DNA from: DATGMP01 sp035293565
Lineage (GTDB): Bacteria; Pseudomonadota; Alphaproteobacteria; BOG-932; Roseiterribacteraceae
Assembly (NCBI GenBank): GCA_035293565.1
Contig: DATGMP010000033.1
Location: 14,025-78,024 of the forward strand
DNA: 64,000 nucleotides
Direction: 5' to 3'
Positions within the stretch are counted from its first letter, which is position 1; every line of letters begins with the position of its first letter. Positions 15,821-23,072 of the stretch are shown here, piece after piece. The position numbers were made by a program, and so were the translations under genes. Under the pieces are notes generated by a model. It did no database searches, was not told where the DNA came from, and saw nothing but the letters and a program-made list of their open reading frames with translations.

Positions 15821-16375
15821 TCAACCCTTCGCCAGCTCGCCCTCGATCGCCTTCGTGATCATCGGGTCGTCCGGCGTGATGTCCGGCGCGAAACGTCCCA
15901 CGACGTTGCCGTGGCGATCGATCAGGAACTTCTCGAAGTTCCACATGATGTCAGTATCGTTGGTAGGGCCGAGGCCGTGCTTTTCGAGAGTCGCCTTGAG
16001 CGCGCTGTCCGGCTTGGCCGCGGCTTTCGGCTTGGCAGCGATCAGGTGCTTGTAGAGCGCGTGCTGCGTCGAGCCTTTCGTCGACAGCTTGGCGAACATC
16101 GGGAACTGCACATTGAACTTGGTGGTGCAGAATTCCTTGATTTCGTCGTTGGTGCCCGGCTCCTGCGCGCCGAAATCGTTGGCCGGGAAACCCAGGACCT
16201 CGAAGCCCTTGTCGCGATAGGTCTCGTAGACCTTCTCCAGCGCCGCATATTGCGGCGTCAGCCCGCAAGCGGACGCCACATTCACGATCATGAGGACCGA
16301 GCCCTCATACTCGCCGAGCGACGCATCGGCGCCGTCGATCTTGTGCACCGGGATCTGATAAAGCGGGGCGGTCAT
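15821..16375 (-). CDS. Glutathione peroxidase (cysteine type)
   Basis: The 184-residue protein has all three glutathione-peroxidase signatures: the active-site motif NVASACGLTPQYAALE near residues 32-47 with a cysteine in the position occupied by selenocysteine in mammals, FPANDFGAQEPGTNDEI near 63-79, and WNFEKFLIDRHGNVVGRF near 146-163. The catalytic Gln/Trp/Asn set is represented by these motifs. Bacterial members usually use thioredoxin rather than glutathione to reduce peroxides. There is no signal peptide, so it is cytoplasmic. It is monocistronic. Confidence 0.93.
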   Translation of the reverse strand: MTAPLYQIPVHKIDGADASLGEYEGSVLMIVNVASACGLTPQYAALEKVYETYRDKGFEVLGFPANDFGAQEPGTNDEIKEFCTTKFNVQFPMFAKLSTKGSTQHALYKHLIAAKPKAAAKPDSALKATLEKHGLGPTNDTDIMWNFEKFLIDRHGNVVGRFAPDITPDDPMITKAIEGELAKG

Positions 16376-16449
16376 GGGCGGCGCTCCTTCCGAGAGGCGG
16401 GAGCGCGATCCTATGGCCGCCCCGGGCCCGATTCAAGCGGAAGCGATGC

Positions 16450-18468
16450 TCAAGCGCGCGCCGTCGCGTTCGCCTCCTGCTGGACCCGTTCGAGCAGGCG
16501 GGTCGGCGCCTCGGCCATATGGTCGAAGCGCCGCCTGAAGCTGCCGACGCCCATCGTGCGCGAGCGCAGATCGATGATCAGATCATGCAGCTCGGCCTCG
16601 GGCACCAGCGCCTCGACATCGTCCCAGCCCGGCCAGCCGGACCGCTCGGCGAACCCCAGTATCTGCCCTCGTCGACCGGTGACGATGCGCTGCGCCGCGG
16701 CGGTGAAGTCGTTCGGCACGCTGATCGTGACGTGATCCACCGGCTCCAGCAGGAACGGCTCGCAGGCCTCGAGCCCATCGTGGATCGCCGTCCGCGTGAC
16801 CGACTTGAACGCCATGTCCGAACTGTCGACGGAATGGAAGGTGCCGTCCAACAACGTCACCGAGACGTCGACCACCGGGTAGCCCAGCGGACCCTTTCCC
16901 ATCGAATCCTCGGCCGCCTCGCCCACCGCGGGGATGTATTGACGCGGAATGGCGCCGCCCACGATCTTGTCGACGAAGCAGAAGCCGTCGCCCCGACGTC
17001 GGGGCTCGATCTCGATGGTGATGTCGGCGAACTGGCCATGGCCGCCGGTCTGGCGCTTGAGGCGCGAATGCTGCTTGGCCTTGCGCCGAATGGTCTCGCG
17101 GAAGGGCACGCGCGGCTTGGCGGTATGCAGCGTCAGCTTGTTGGCGCGCGAAATCCGCTCGATGGCCGCGTTCAGATGCATCTCGCCCTGGCCCTGGAGA
17201 ATGGTCTCGTCGGTCTGCGCGCTGTGCACCAGCGACAGTGACGGATCCTCTTCGACGAGCTTCTGCAGCGCGACCGAGAGCTTCACCTCGTCCTTGCGGT
17301 CGGCGCTGGCGATGGCGAGCGCGAAGACAGGCTCGGGCGGCTCGGGGAAGGTCGCATCGGGGACGGTTCCGGACGCGGTCAGCATCGATCCGGTGTGCGC
17401 GGTCTCCAGCCGGCCGAAGGCCGCGAGATCACCAATGCGCGCCTCGGTCGCCTTTTGCGACGAGCCGCCGGGCATCATGAAGATGCCGCCGACGCGAATC
17501 CCGGCCAAGGTGCCTCCGTCCTGGACGCTCCCGCGCCAGACCCGACCGTAGGACAGTTTGCCGGCCTGCGAGCCATGCTGCGTCTTGAAGATCTGCACCA
17601 GCGTCTCGCCTTCGGGCGCGATCCCTTTGCGCGCGGCCGTCTCCGCCGGATCGGGACAATCATGACGGAGCGCTTTCCACAGCCGGAATACGCCGTTGTC
17701 ACGGTCCGCGGAACCCATCAGCACTTCGACGATCGCGCCGGAGGCCTGGTCCTTGTGGAGCTGCCGGTAGATCTCGATCGGGGTCGGCTTCAGATCCTCC
17801 ACGATCTTCTCCAGCAGAACATCGTCATGGTCGGCCAGGACCTCGACCAGGCCGGCCAGCGCTTCCTCTTCCCGCCCCTTCACGTCGGCCGGCAGTTCGA
17901 TCAGTTCGGAGGGCATGCCGTCGCGATAACGGTATGCGCGCTCGCTCACCACATCGACATAGCCCGAGACGGCGCCGTCCTTGTCGCGGATCGGCACTTG
18001 GCGCAGCACCATGGGACGCCGGGAATGGACCTGGAGGGCCGCCATCGTGTCGCGCACGCGGCCGGCCAGCGTGTCGATCTTGTTCACGAATACGACGTGC
18101 GGCGTGCCCTGATCCTCGAGCAGCTTCAGCAGCGGCGCCACCGCGAGCGTGCGCTCCTCCGATGGTTCGCACACGATGACCGCCATGTCGACGACAGCGA
18201 GCGCCGCCAGCGCTTCATACTGGAACTCGACCGACCCCGGGCAGTCGAGGATCGACCAGGGGTCGCCCATGAAATTGCAGTGACCGAGCGTCATCTCGGT
18301 CCCCATTGCACGGTCGCGGGCCTCGGTCGCGCGGCGGAAAGGACTGCCGGCGGCCGCAAGCATGTGCTCGAAAAGGGTAGATTTTCCGGTGCCCTGGGGC
18401 CCGACCAGGGCCACCGATCTGGCGCGTGCAGCGCCCCCCGAACCGTTCATCGCAGATGTTGACGCCAT
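16450..18468 (-). CDS. EF-G-like translational GTPase family protein
   Basis: The 672-residue protein follows the five-domain layout of elongation factor G: a GTPase domain to about residue 270, domain II with TLAGIRVGGIF, and domains III-V with QGEMHLNAAIERI, FADITIEIEP and the C-terminal GVGSFRRRFDHM. The G1 loop is GPQGTGKS (23-30), G3 is DCPGSVEF and G4 is NKID. In true EF-G the G3 box is DTPGHVDF; here the catalytic His is Ser, and the switch I T-GITI motif is absent. It is therefore a divergent paralogue, probably not the main translocase. It belongs to a family usually annotated 'elongation factor G' in alphaproteobacteria. The role is unproven. Confidence 0.85.
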   Translation of the reverse strand: MASTSAMNGSGGAARARSVALVGPQGTGKSTLFEHMLAAAGSPFRRATEARDRAMGTEMTLGHCNFMGDPWSILDCPGSVEFQYEALAALAVVDMAVIVCEPSEERTLAVAPLLKLLEDQGTPHVVFVNKIDTLAGRVRDTMAALQVHSRRPMVLRQVPIRDKDGAVSGYVDVVSERAYRYRDGMPSELIELPADVKGREEEALAGLVEVLADHDDVLLEKIVEDLKPTPIEIYRQLHKDQASGAIVEVLMGSADRDNGVFRLWKALRHDCPDPAETAARKGIAPEGETLVQIFKTQHGSQAGKLSYGRVWRGSVQDGGTLAGIRVGGIFMMPGGSSQKATEARIGDLAAFGRLETAHTGSMLTASGTVPDATFPEPPEPVFALAIASADRKDEVKLSVALQKLVEEDPSLSLVHSAQTDETILQGQGEMHLNAAIERISRANKLTLHTAKPRVPFRETIRRKAKQHSRLKRQTGGHGQFADITIEIEPRRRGDGFCFVDKIVGGAIPRQYIPAVGEAAEDSMGKGPLGYPVVDVSVTLLDGTFHSVDSSDMAFKSVTRTAIHDGLEACEPFLLEPVDHVTISVPNDFTAAAQRIVTGRRGQILGFAERSGWPGWDDVEALVPEAELHDLIIDLRSRTMGVGSFRRRFDHMAEAPTRLLERVQQEANATARA

Positions 18469-18574
18469 GCCGTGGCCTCCTCTCCTCCGCCGAAGAGCTG
18501 AACCGCGCCGGCCCCACTGGTCGAGGTCGCGCGAACGCTCCTTTCCAGTTTGATCTCGCTCACTCTAACCGATA

Positions 18575-19762
18575 TTGCTTCGCCCCGGCAGCCCCATCGA
18601 GACTCCCGATCTGACCCTCTCGGACGCAATCAAGACTGAGCCAGTCCGGCCCGCAAAACGATCCGTCGCGCTGGTCTATTGGGGTCGTCAGGGCGGAGGC
18701 GCCGCGTTGTTGACCCGGATCGCCCGCGCGATGACGCGCGATCCCAGGCTCGACCTTTCGGTCTCCTATTCGCGCCAGAGCGAGGTCGAAACCGGAGAGC
18801 TCGACGGCATCCGCAGCTTCCCCATCGACACTTTCGCCGGCGCCGCTTCGTTCATCACCCGTTCATTCGCCGCGCCCGGAAAGGTGAATCGCGTCATCGA
18901 ACGGATGCGGGACAGCGGCATCGATACGATTGCGACGATCATGCCGCATGTCTGGGGCGGCCTGCTGCTGCGCGCTGCGCGCCGTGCGGGCATTCGGACC
19001 GCGCTGTTCGTGCACGACGCCGATCCGCATCCGGGCGAACGCCGGCCGATCCTGGATTTTCTGGCGCGCCGCGAGATCCGCGAAAGCGATCTCATCGTGA
19101 CGCTGTCCGACCATGTCGCGGAGCGGCTTCTGGCGCGCGGCGATGTCGAGGAAGATCGCCTTGTCCGGCTCTATCATCCGATCCTGGATTATGCGCCGCC
19201 GAGCCCCCGCTCCGCGCGACCGAGACCGTTCCGGCTGCTCTTCTTCGGCCGCATCCTGCCCTACAAGGGCCTGCCGCTCCTCCTCGAAGCCTTTCGCCGG
19301 CTCCGGACCGAGGGCTTGGAATGCAGCTTGACCGTCGCCGGTCGGGGGCGGATCGAAGCCCCCGCGGAATTGCTGAATCAACCCGGTCTCGCGATCCAGA
19401 CCGGATGGATCGCGCCGGCCAAGATAGGCGACCTTCTGGCCGAGGCCGACGCAATGGTTCTGCCTTATCGCGAAGCCAGCCAGTCGGGCGTCGTCGCCGC
19501 AGCCTACGGCTCCGGTCTCCCGGTGATCGCCACGCCCGTCGGAGGCCTCACCGAGCAGGTGGCGGCCGACGAGACCGGCATTCTTGCCGAGGCGCCGACG
19601 GCCGAGGCGCTGGCCCAGGCGATCCGACGCCTTGTCGAGAGCCCGGAGCTCTACGAAACCTGCCGCACCGGCGTCGCCCGGTACGCCGACGCGCATTCGG
19701 CCGCCCGTTTCGCTGTCGCGCTCGGCGACGCGCTTCTGGATCGATCAGCGGGAAACGGGTAG
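18575..19762 (+). CDS. Glycosyltransferase family 4 protein
   Basis: The 395-residue GT-B enzyme is listed from a TTG start at 18575. No ATG lies between there and the first conserved strand SVALVYWGRQGGGAALL, so the exact start is uncertain. The N-terminal half has the GGGAALL loop and FVHDADPHPGE. The C-terminal half has LLFFGRILPYKGLPLLLEAF, which is the canonical GT4 segment, then AGRGRIE and LPYREASQSGVVAAAYGSGL followed by PVIATPVGGL. The E-x7-E motif is represented by REASQSGV. It is divergent from the EF-G-like gene and followed at 32 bases by a small secreted protein. Confidence 0.87.
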   Translation: MLRPGSPIETPDLTLSDAIKTEPVRPAKRSVALVYWGRQGGGAALLTRIARAMTRDPRLDLSVSYSRQSEVETGELDGIRSFPIDTFAGAASFITRSFAAPGKVNRVIERMRDSGIDTIATIMPHVWGGLLLRAARRAGIRTALFVHDADPHPGERRPILDFLARREIRESDLIVTLSDHVAERLLARGDVEEDRLVRLYHPILDYAPPSPRSARPRPFRLLFFGRILPYKGLPLLLEAFRRLRTEGLECSLTVAGRGRIEAPAELLNQPGLAIQTGWIAPAKIGDLLAEADAMVLPYREASQSGVVAAAYGSGLPVIATPVGGLTEQVAADETGILAEAPTAEALAQAIRRLVESPELYETCRTGVARYADAHSAARFAVALGDALLDRSAGNG

Positions 19763-19794
19763 CCTCGCGCTGAATCGGCTTCAGGAGCGCGAGC

Positions 19795-20223
19795 ATGAAA
19801 CGGCTAAGCGTAGTGTTGCTCGGGCTCGCCTTGCTGGCGATGCCGGCCGGGGCCGAGCCGCCCGCCGCGCTCTCCACGCTGAAGGCTTTGCCGCGCGCCG
19901 ATGTAAGCCGTCTGCTCGGCTCCTGGGAGGTCGCCGAGATGGCCCCCCTCAAGATGGTCTACGAGTTCCAAGCCGGCACGATGGCGATGCATGGGAAAAA
20001 TGCGGAGCTTGGCTCGACGTTCGAGCTCACCATGGATGCCGATTATCGATCAGCCGGGACGGACGCCATCTGGGTTATCGCGACCCGCCCGCGCGGCGGC
20101 CCCGACGAGGAGCCGCCGACCGCGGATGGACCATCGATCATGGGCATCCAGCTGACCGGAAACGACCGCGCGATTCTGGTGGTCTCGACCAACGAACGTT
20201 TCACGTTGATCAAGGTCCCCTGA
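19795..20223 (+). CDS. Small secreted protein of unknown function
   Basis: The 142-residue protein begins with a typical signal peptide MKRLSVVLLGLALLAMPAGA with likely cleavage after AGA. The mature part starts with a short helical segment, then VSRLLGSWEVAEMAPLKMVY, which resembles the opening strand of small lipocalin-like beta-barrels, and is rich in alternating strands. I recognise no named family. It follows the glycosyltransferase by 32 bases on the same strand, with GGAGCGCGAGC before the ATG, and could be co-transcribed. Confidence 0.7.
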   Translation: MKRLSVVLLGLALLAMPAGAEPPAALSTLKALPRADVSRLLGSWEVAEMAPLKMVYEFQAGTMAMHGKNAELGSTFELTMDADYRSAGTDAIWVIATRPRGGPDEEPPTADGPSIMGIQLTGNDRAILVVSTNERFTLIKVP

Positions 20224-20231
20224 CGTTCGCC

Positions 20232-21158
20232 TTATGCCTCGGCGATCCAATCGTCGATCAGGCGACGCGAGATGGAGAAACCGGGCGGGATCTTGAAGGA
20301 TCCGCTCGGGTCGAGCCCGCTCACCCAATCCCGCGTATACCAGCCGGCCTCGAGGATCTCGTTGGGATCGAGGGCGAACTCGGCGTTCAGCGCCCGGGCC
20401 CGGAAGCCGAGCATCAGGGAGGACGGAAACGGCCAGGGCTGCGAGGATTGGTAAGCGATGTCGGCGACGCGGATGCCGCATTCCTCGAACACCTCCCGCG
20501 CGACCGTATCTTCCAGGCTTTCGCCCGGCTCGACGAAGCCCGCGAGCACCGAATGGAAACCGGGCGGAAAGCGCGAGCCTCTGGCCAAGAGACAGCGATC
20601 ATCATGTTCGACCAGCACGATCACCGCCGGGTCGCTGCGCGGAAACTGCTCCGCTTTACAAGCCGGATTCGTGCACAGCCGGCGATGGCCGCCGTCGGTC
20701 GATTCGGTCCGATGGCCGCAAACGCCGCAGAAGCGGTGCCGCTCATGCCACCACAGGAGCCCCTTGGCGTAGGCCAGGAGCGCCGCCTCGTCGGCCGGCA
20801 GCCATTGGCCGATCATGCGCATGTCCTCGGCCGCGGCAGCGCCTCCAAAGCGACGTTCCAGATCCTCGGCGGCAAGCTTCGATATGTCGGCCGCGAAATG
20901 CGCCGCTCCTTCGGCGATGCCGAGAAACGCGCTGTCGATCGCGAGGCTCCAATCGAAATCCGAGGCCGGAACCAGGACCGCCCGCCGCTCGGCGCCGGAG
21001 CCCGCCATGAGCGGCTTGGATTGCCAGACCGGCACCACGCGGGCCTCGGCGGCGCCGCGGGTCGCGGCGAGCCAGGCGGCGTCCAATCGCCGATGGGCGG
21101 CGCGATCGAAATCCGGATTGGAAAGCGGGTTGGGTCTGGGCTGCCGGGAATCGGGCAT
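20232..21158 (-). CDS. nudC: NADH pyrophosphatase / NAD-cap RNA decapping enzyme NudC
   Basis: The 308-residue protein has an N-terminal NudC domain, a zinc ribbon (CGVCGHRTES, then RLCTNPACKAEQFPR; spacing C-x2-C and C-x4-C) near residues 142-170, and a Nudix domain with box GFVEPGESLEDTVAREVFEE plus CGI near 212-235. The family-specific SQPWPFPSSLM follows the Nudix box and distinguishes NudC from other Nudix enzymes. It hydrolyses NAD(H) to NMN and AMP and removes NAD caps from RNA. Length and domain order are normal. Confidence 0.95.
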   Translation of the reverse strand: MPDSRQPRPNPLSNPDFDRAAHRRLDAAWLAATRGAAEARVVPVWQSKPLMAGSGAERRAVLVPASDFDWSLAIDSAFLGIAEGAAHFAADISKLAAEDLERRFGGAAAAEDMRMIGQWLPADEAALLAYAKGLLWWHERHRFCGVCGHRTESTDGGHRRLCTNPACKAEQFPRSDPAVIVLVEHDDRCLLARGSRFPPGFHSVLAGFVEPGESLEDTVAREVFEECGIRVADIAYQSSQPWPFPSSLMLGFRARALNAEFALDPNEILEAGWYTRDWVSGLDPSGSFKIPPGFSISRRLIDDWIAEA

Positions 21159-21255
21159 GGGCGATTATTCCATGGGACCGCGAAGCGGTCGACAAGCGGG
21201 TCGATTGCGGTTTGATTCCGTCGCGCTAAACCACGATTCCCGACCGGAGGTCCGC

Positions 21256-22143
21256 ATGCCGGAGATCGCCTCGCACTTCCTGAGCCTCGACGAGGCTCCC
21301 TTCCATTATGCGCGAGCCGGCACGGGCGAGCCGCTGCTGCTGCTGCATGGCTGGCCGGAATTTTGGCTCACCTGGAAGCGCGTGATGGAGCGGCTCGGCG
21401 ACCGGTTCGACCTGATCGCCCCCGATCTCCGCGGCTTCGGGCGGAGCGGCGAGCCGGACCCGGAGCCCTCCGACAAGGTCGGTCCGGAGATCCATGCGAC
21501 CGACATGATCTGGCTTCTGGATGCGCTTGGCATCCAGACGTGCGGGATCGTCTCGCACGATGTCGGCTGCTACGTCGCTCAAGCCATGGCGCGGCGCATT
21601 CCGGAGCGCATTTCGGGCCTGTTCTTCTTCGGCTGTGTCTATCCCGGCATCGGCAATCGCTGGATCGCGCCCGACCATATCAAGGAGATCTGGTACCAAT
21701 CCTTCAACCAGCTCCCTTGGGCGGCGGCGCTGATCGGCTCCTCCCGCGAGGCCTGCCGGCTTTATTTCGGCAATCTGATCCGCCAATGGTCCGCCCGGAA
21801 AGACGCGTTCGACGAGGTGATGGAGGCATGGGTCGACAATTTCATGACCCGCGGCAACATCCAGGGCGGCTTCAATTGGTATCGCAGCGCGAACGCCATG
21901 CGGGTCGCGATGATGAAGGGCGAGCTGCCGCCCCAGCCGCCGATCGGCCTCCCGACCCGGGTCCTTTGGGGCGCCGAGGAGCGTGTGCTCCCCGCGGCCT
22001 GGGCCGACAAGCTCGGCGACTATTTCACCGACCTCGAATTCTCCACCCTGCCCGGAGTCGGCCATTTCCCGCATATGGAGGACCCGGACGCGACATCCGC
22101 CGCGATCCGCGCGTTTTACGACCGGCTGGCGAAGAAAGGCTGA
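21256..22143 (+). CDS. Epoxide hydrolase / haloacetate dehalogenase-like alpha/beta hydrolase
   Basis: The ATG at 21256 is fixed by GGAGG at 21246-21250 and gives 295 residues; a much longer open frame upstream is not coding. The oxyanion motif is LLLLHGWPEFWLTW near residues 29-42, followed by PDLRGFGRSGEPD. The nucleophile elbow reads GIVSHDVGCYVAQAMARR, giving Asp as nucleophile, as in soluble epoxide hydrolases and haloalkane dehalogenases. The C-terminal histidine is in GVGHFPHMEDPD. The charge relay is therefore Asp-Asp/Glu-His. The substrate is unknown. The gene ends two bases before the BrnA stop on the other strand. Confidence 0.85.
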   Translation: MPEIASHFLSLDEAPFHYARAGTGEPLLLLHGWPEFWLTWKRVMERLGDRFDLIAPDLRGFGRSGEPDPEPSDKVGPEIHATDMIWLLDALGIQTCGIVSHDVGCYVAQAMARRIPERISGLFFFGCVYPGIGNRWIAPDHIKEIWYQSFNQLPWAAALIGSSREACRLYFGNLIRQWSARKDAFDEVMEAWVDNFMTRGNIQGGFNWYRSANAMRVAMMKGELPPQPPIGLPTRVLWGAEERVLPAAWADKLGDYFTDLEFSTLPGVGHFPHMEDPDATSAAIRAFYDRLAKKG

Positions 22144-22145
22144 TT

Positions 22146-22511
22146 CTAAGCCTTCAATGTTCGCGATTTGCGCGGCCGGCCGCGGCGGGCGGGCGGGCGC
22201 TCCGGCTTCGCGCTGATCCAGCCGCGGCGGGTCGCATAGCCGCGTAGAACTTCGTTCATGTGCGCCTGATAGCCGGCGCCTTCTTCACGAAACGCCCGTA
22301 GCACGTCGCTATCGATCCTCAGCGACACCGGGGTCTTTGGCTCCGGCATCACTAGACGCGCCTTCCGATAAAACTCCTCATCGGCAATCGGTGCTGTATC
22401 GGGATCCTCGGCGATCTGCTGTCGGATCTCCTCGTCGGTGGTCGCGTCGATCCGCGCCCAATCAATCTTCTCGAGATCCTTTTCTGCCTTCTTGCGACCG
22501 AAGCCACGCAT
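22146..22511 (-). CDS. brnA: BrnA-type antitoxin
   Basis: The 121-residue protein has a charged N-terminal half (LEKIDWARIDATTDEEIRQQ) and a C-terminal ribbon-helix-helix-like domain TPVSLRIDSDVLRAFREEGA followed by YQAHMNEVLRGY, the pattern that defines BrnA. The tail is a basic, proline-rich ARRGRPRKSR stretch that may add DNA contact. BrnA binds and neutralises the BrnT ribonuclease and represses the operon. Its ATG lies 50 bases inside the brnT coding region, an unusually deep but known kind of overlap for toxin-antitoxin pairs. Confidence 0.88.
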   Translation of the reverse strand: MRGFGRKKAEKDLEKIDWARIDATTDEEIRQQIAEDPDTAPIADEEFYRKARLVMPEPKTPVSLRIDSDVLRAFREEGAGYQAHMNEVLRGYATRRGWISAKPERPPARRGRPRKSRTLKA

Positions 22512-22779
22512 GAGACTTCCTCACCTCGCGCGGATTTGCTTTGCGAAAGCTGATGATCCAACGCACTCGCGTACTGGCGATCTCCCGATCATTGTAGACG
22601 CAAACGAAGACTCGGCCATGAATCGTCCCGTGTGCTTGAACTCGGTGCTCACCATAATCTTTACGATCGTCTACGAATTCGAGCGTCGAACTTTCGAATA
22701 GAAAATGCGCGAGCGGAAAAGGCAGCCCTCGATTGGCGACGTTCCGACGATTTTTCTCCTCGTCCCAACCAAACTCCAT
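22462..22779 (-). CDS. brnT: BrnT-type toxin ribonuclease
   Basis: The protein is 105 residues from the ATG at 22779-22777, which sits nine bases after an AAGGG sequence; an ATG nine bases further upstream is possible. The sequence MEFGWDEEKNRRNVANRGL matches the BrnT opening 'F-WD--K---N--kHgv', although the usual Lys-His is Asn-Arg here. FPLAHFLFESSTLEFVDDRK and VCVYNDREIASTRVRWIISF complete the RelE-like fold. BrnT cleaves mRNA and arrests growth when freed from BrnA. It is the upstream gene, the normal brnTA order. Confidence 0.88.
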   Translation of the reverse strand: MEFGWDEEKNRRNVANRGLPFPLAHFLFESSTLEFVDDRKDYGEHRVQAHGTIHGRVFVCVYNDREIASTRVRWIISFRKANPREVRKSHAWLRSQEGRKGSRED

Positions 22780-22863
22780 GGTCGACATCCCTTGCTAACT
22801 CGCCTACGCGATTCGTTGTCCAAGGGTATCTCCCATATAAGCGGGCAGCCGCCCGGATATAAT

Positions 22864-22891
22864 AATGTATATACAATTTCTGCGCCGTCAA
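22864..22891 (-). promoter_or_regulatory. Putative brnTA promoter with palindromic operator
   Basis: On the minus strand TTGACG (22891-22886) and TACATT (22869-22864) are 16 bases apart and point at brnT. The perfect palindrome TGTATATACA (22866-22875) overlaps the -10 element and is a candidate operator for the BrnA or BrnTA complex. The block is strikingly A/T-rich compared with its surroundings. Confidence 0.45.
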
Positions 22892-22900
22892 CCCTCCCCC

Positions 22901-22931
22901 TTGCCCCCATCCCCCTCCAGGCTGATATGAT
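22901..22931 (+). promoter_or_regulatory. Putative promoter of SRP RNA
   Basis: TATGAT at 22926-22931 lies six bases before the predicted 5' end of the SRP RNA (22937). A TTG-containing -35-like sequence TTGCCC is at 22901-22906 (19-base spacing, longer than ideal). The -10 element is well placed; the -35 is weak. Confidence 0.45.
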
Positions 22932-22936
22932 GACGC

Positions 22937-23033
22937 GGGAGGTTGGCGATGGACGGGCTCCTCGCCAACCCGGTCAGGTCCGAGAGGAAGCAGCCGTAAC
23001 GAGTTTCGGCCCGGGTCGTCGTTCCAGCCTCCC
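22937..23033 (+). ncRNA. ffs: Signal recognition particle RNA (4.5S type)
   Basis: The universally conserved SRP apical loop is present as GGTCAGGTCCGAGAGGAAGC followed by AGCCGTAACGA (22972-23001). The ends close a 10-base-pair stem, GGGAGGTTGG (22937-22946) with CCAGCCTCCC (23024-23033), one pair being G-U. The 97-base length is right for the short bacterial form. It binds Ffh and guides co-translational membrane targeting. Its position just upstream of dnaX is common in alphaproteobacteria. Confidence 0.95.
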
Positions 23034-23072
23034 ACCTCATTTCCCTTCGACCCTGTCCGCCCGGGAGGGCGC

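Noticed and set aside
19584..21215. 543-codon plus-strand frame spanning the end of the glycosyltransferase and nudC
   Set aside because: It overlaps two good genes and crosses NudC, whose zinc ribbon and Nudix box are on the minus strand.
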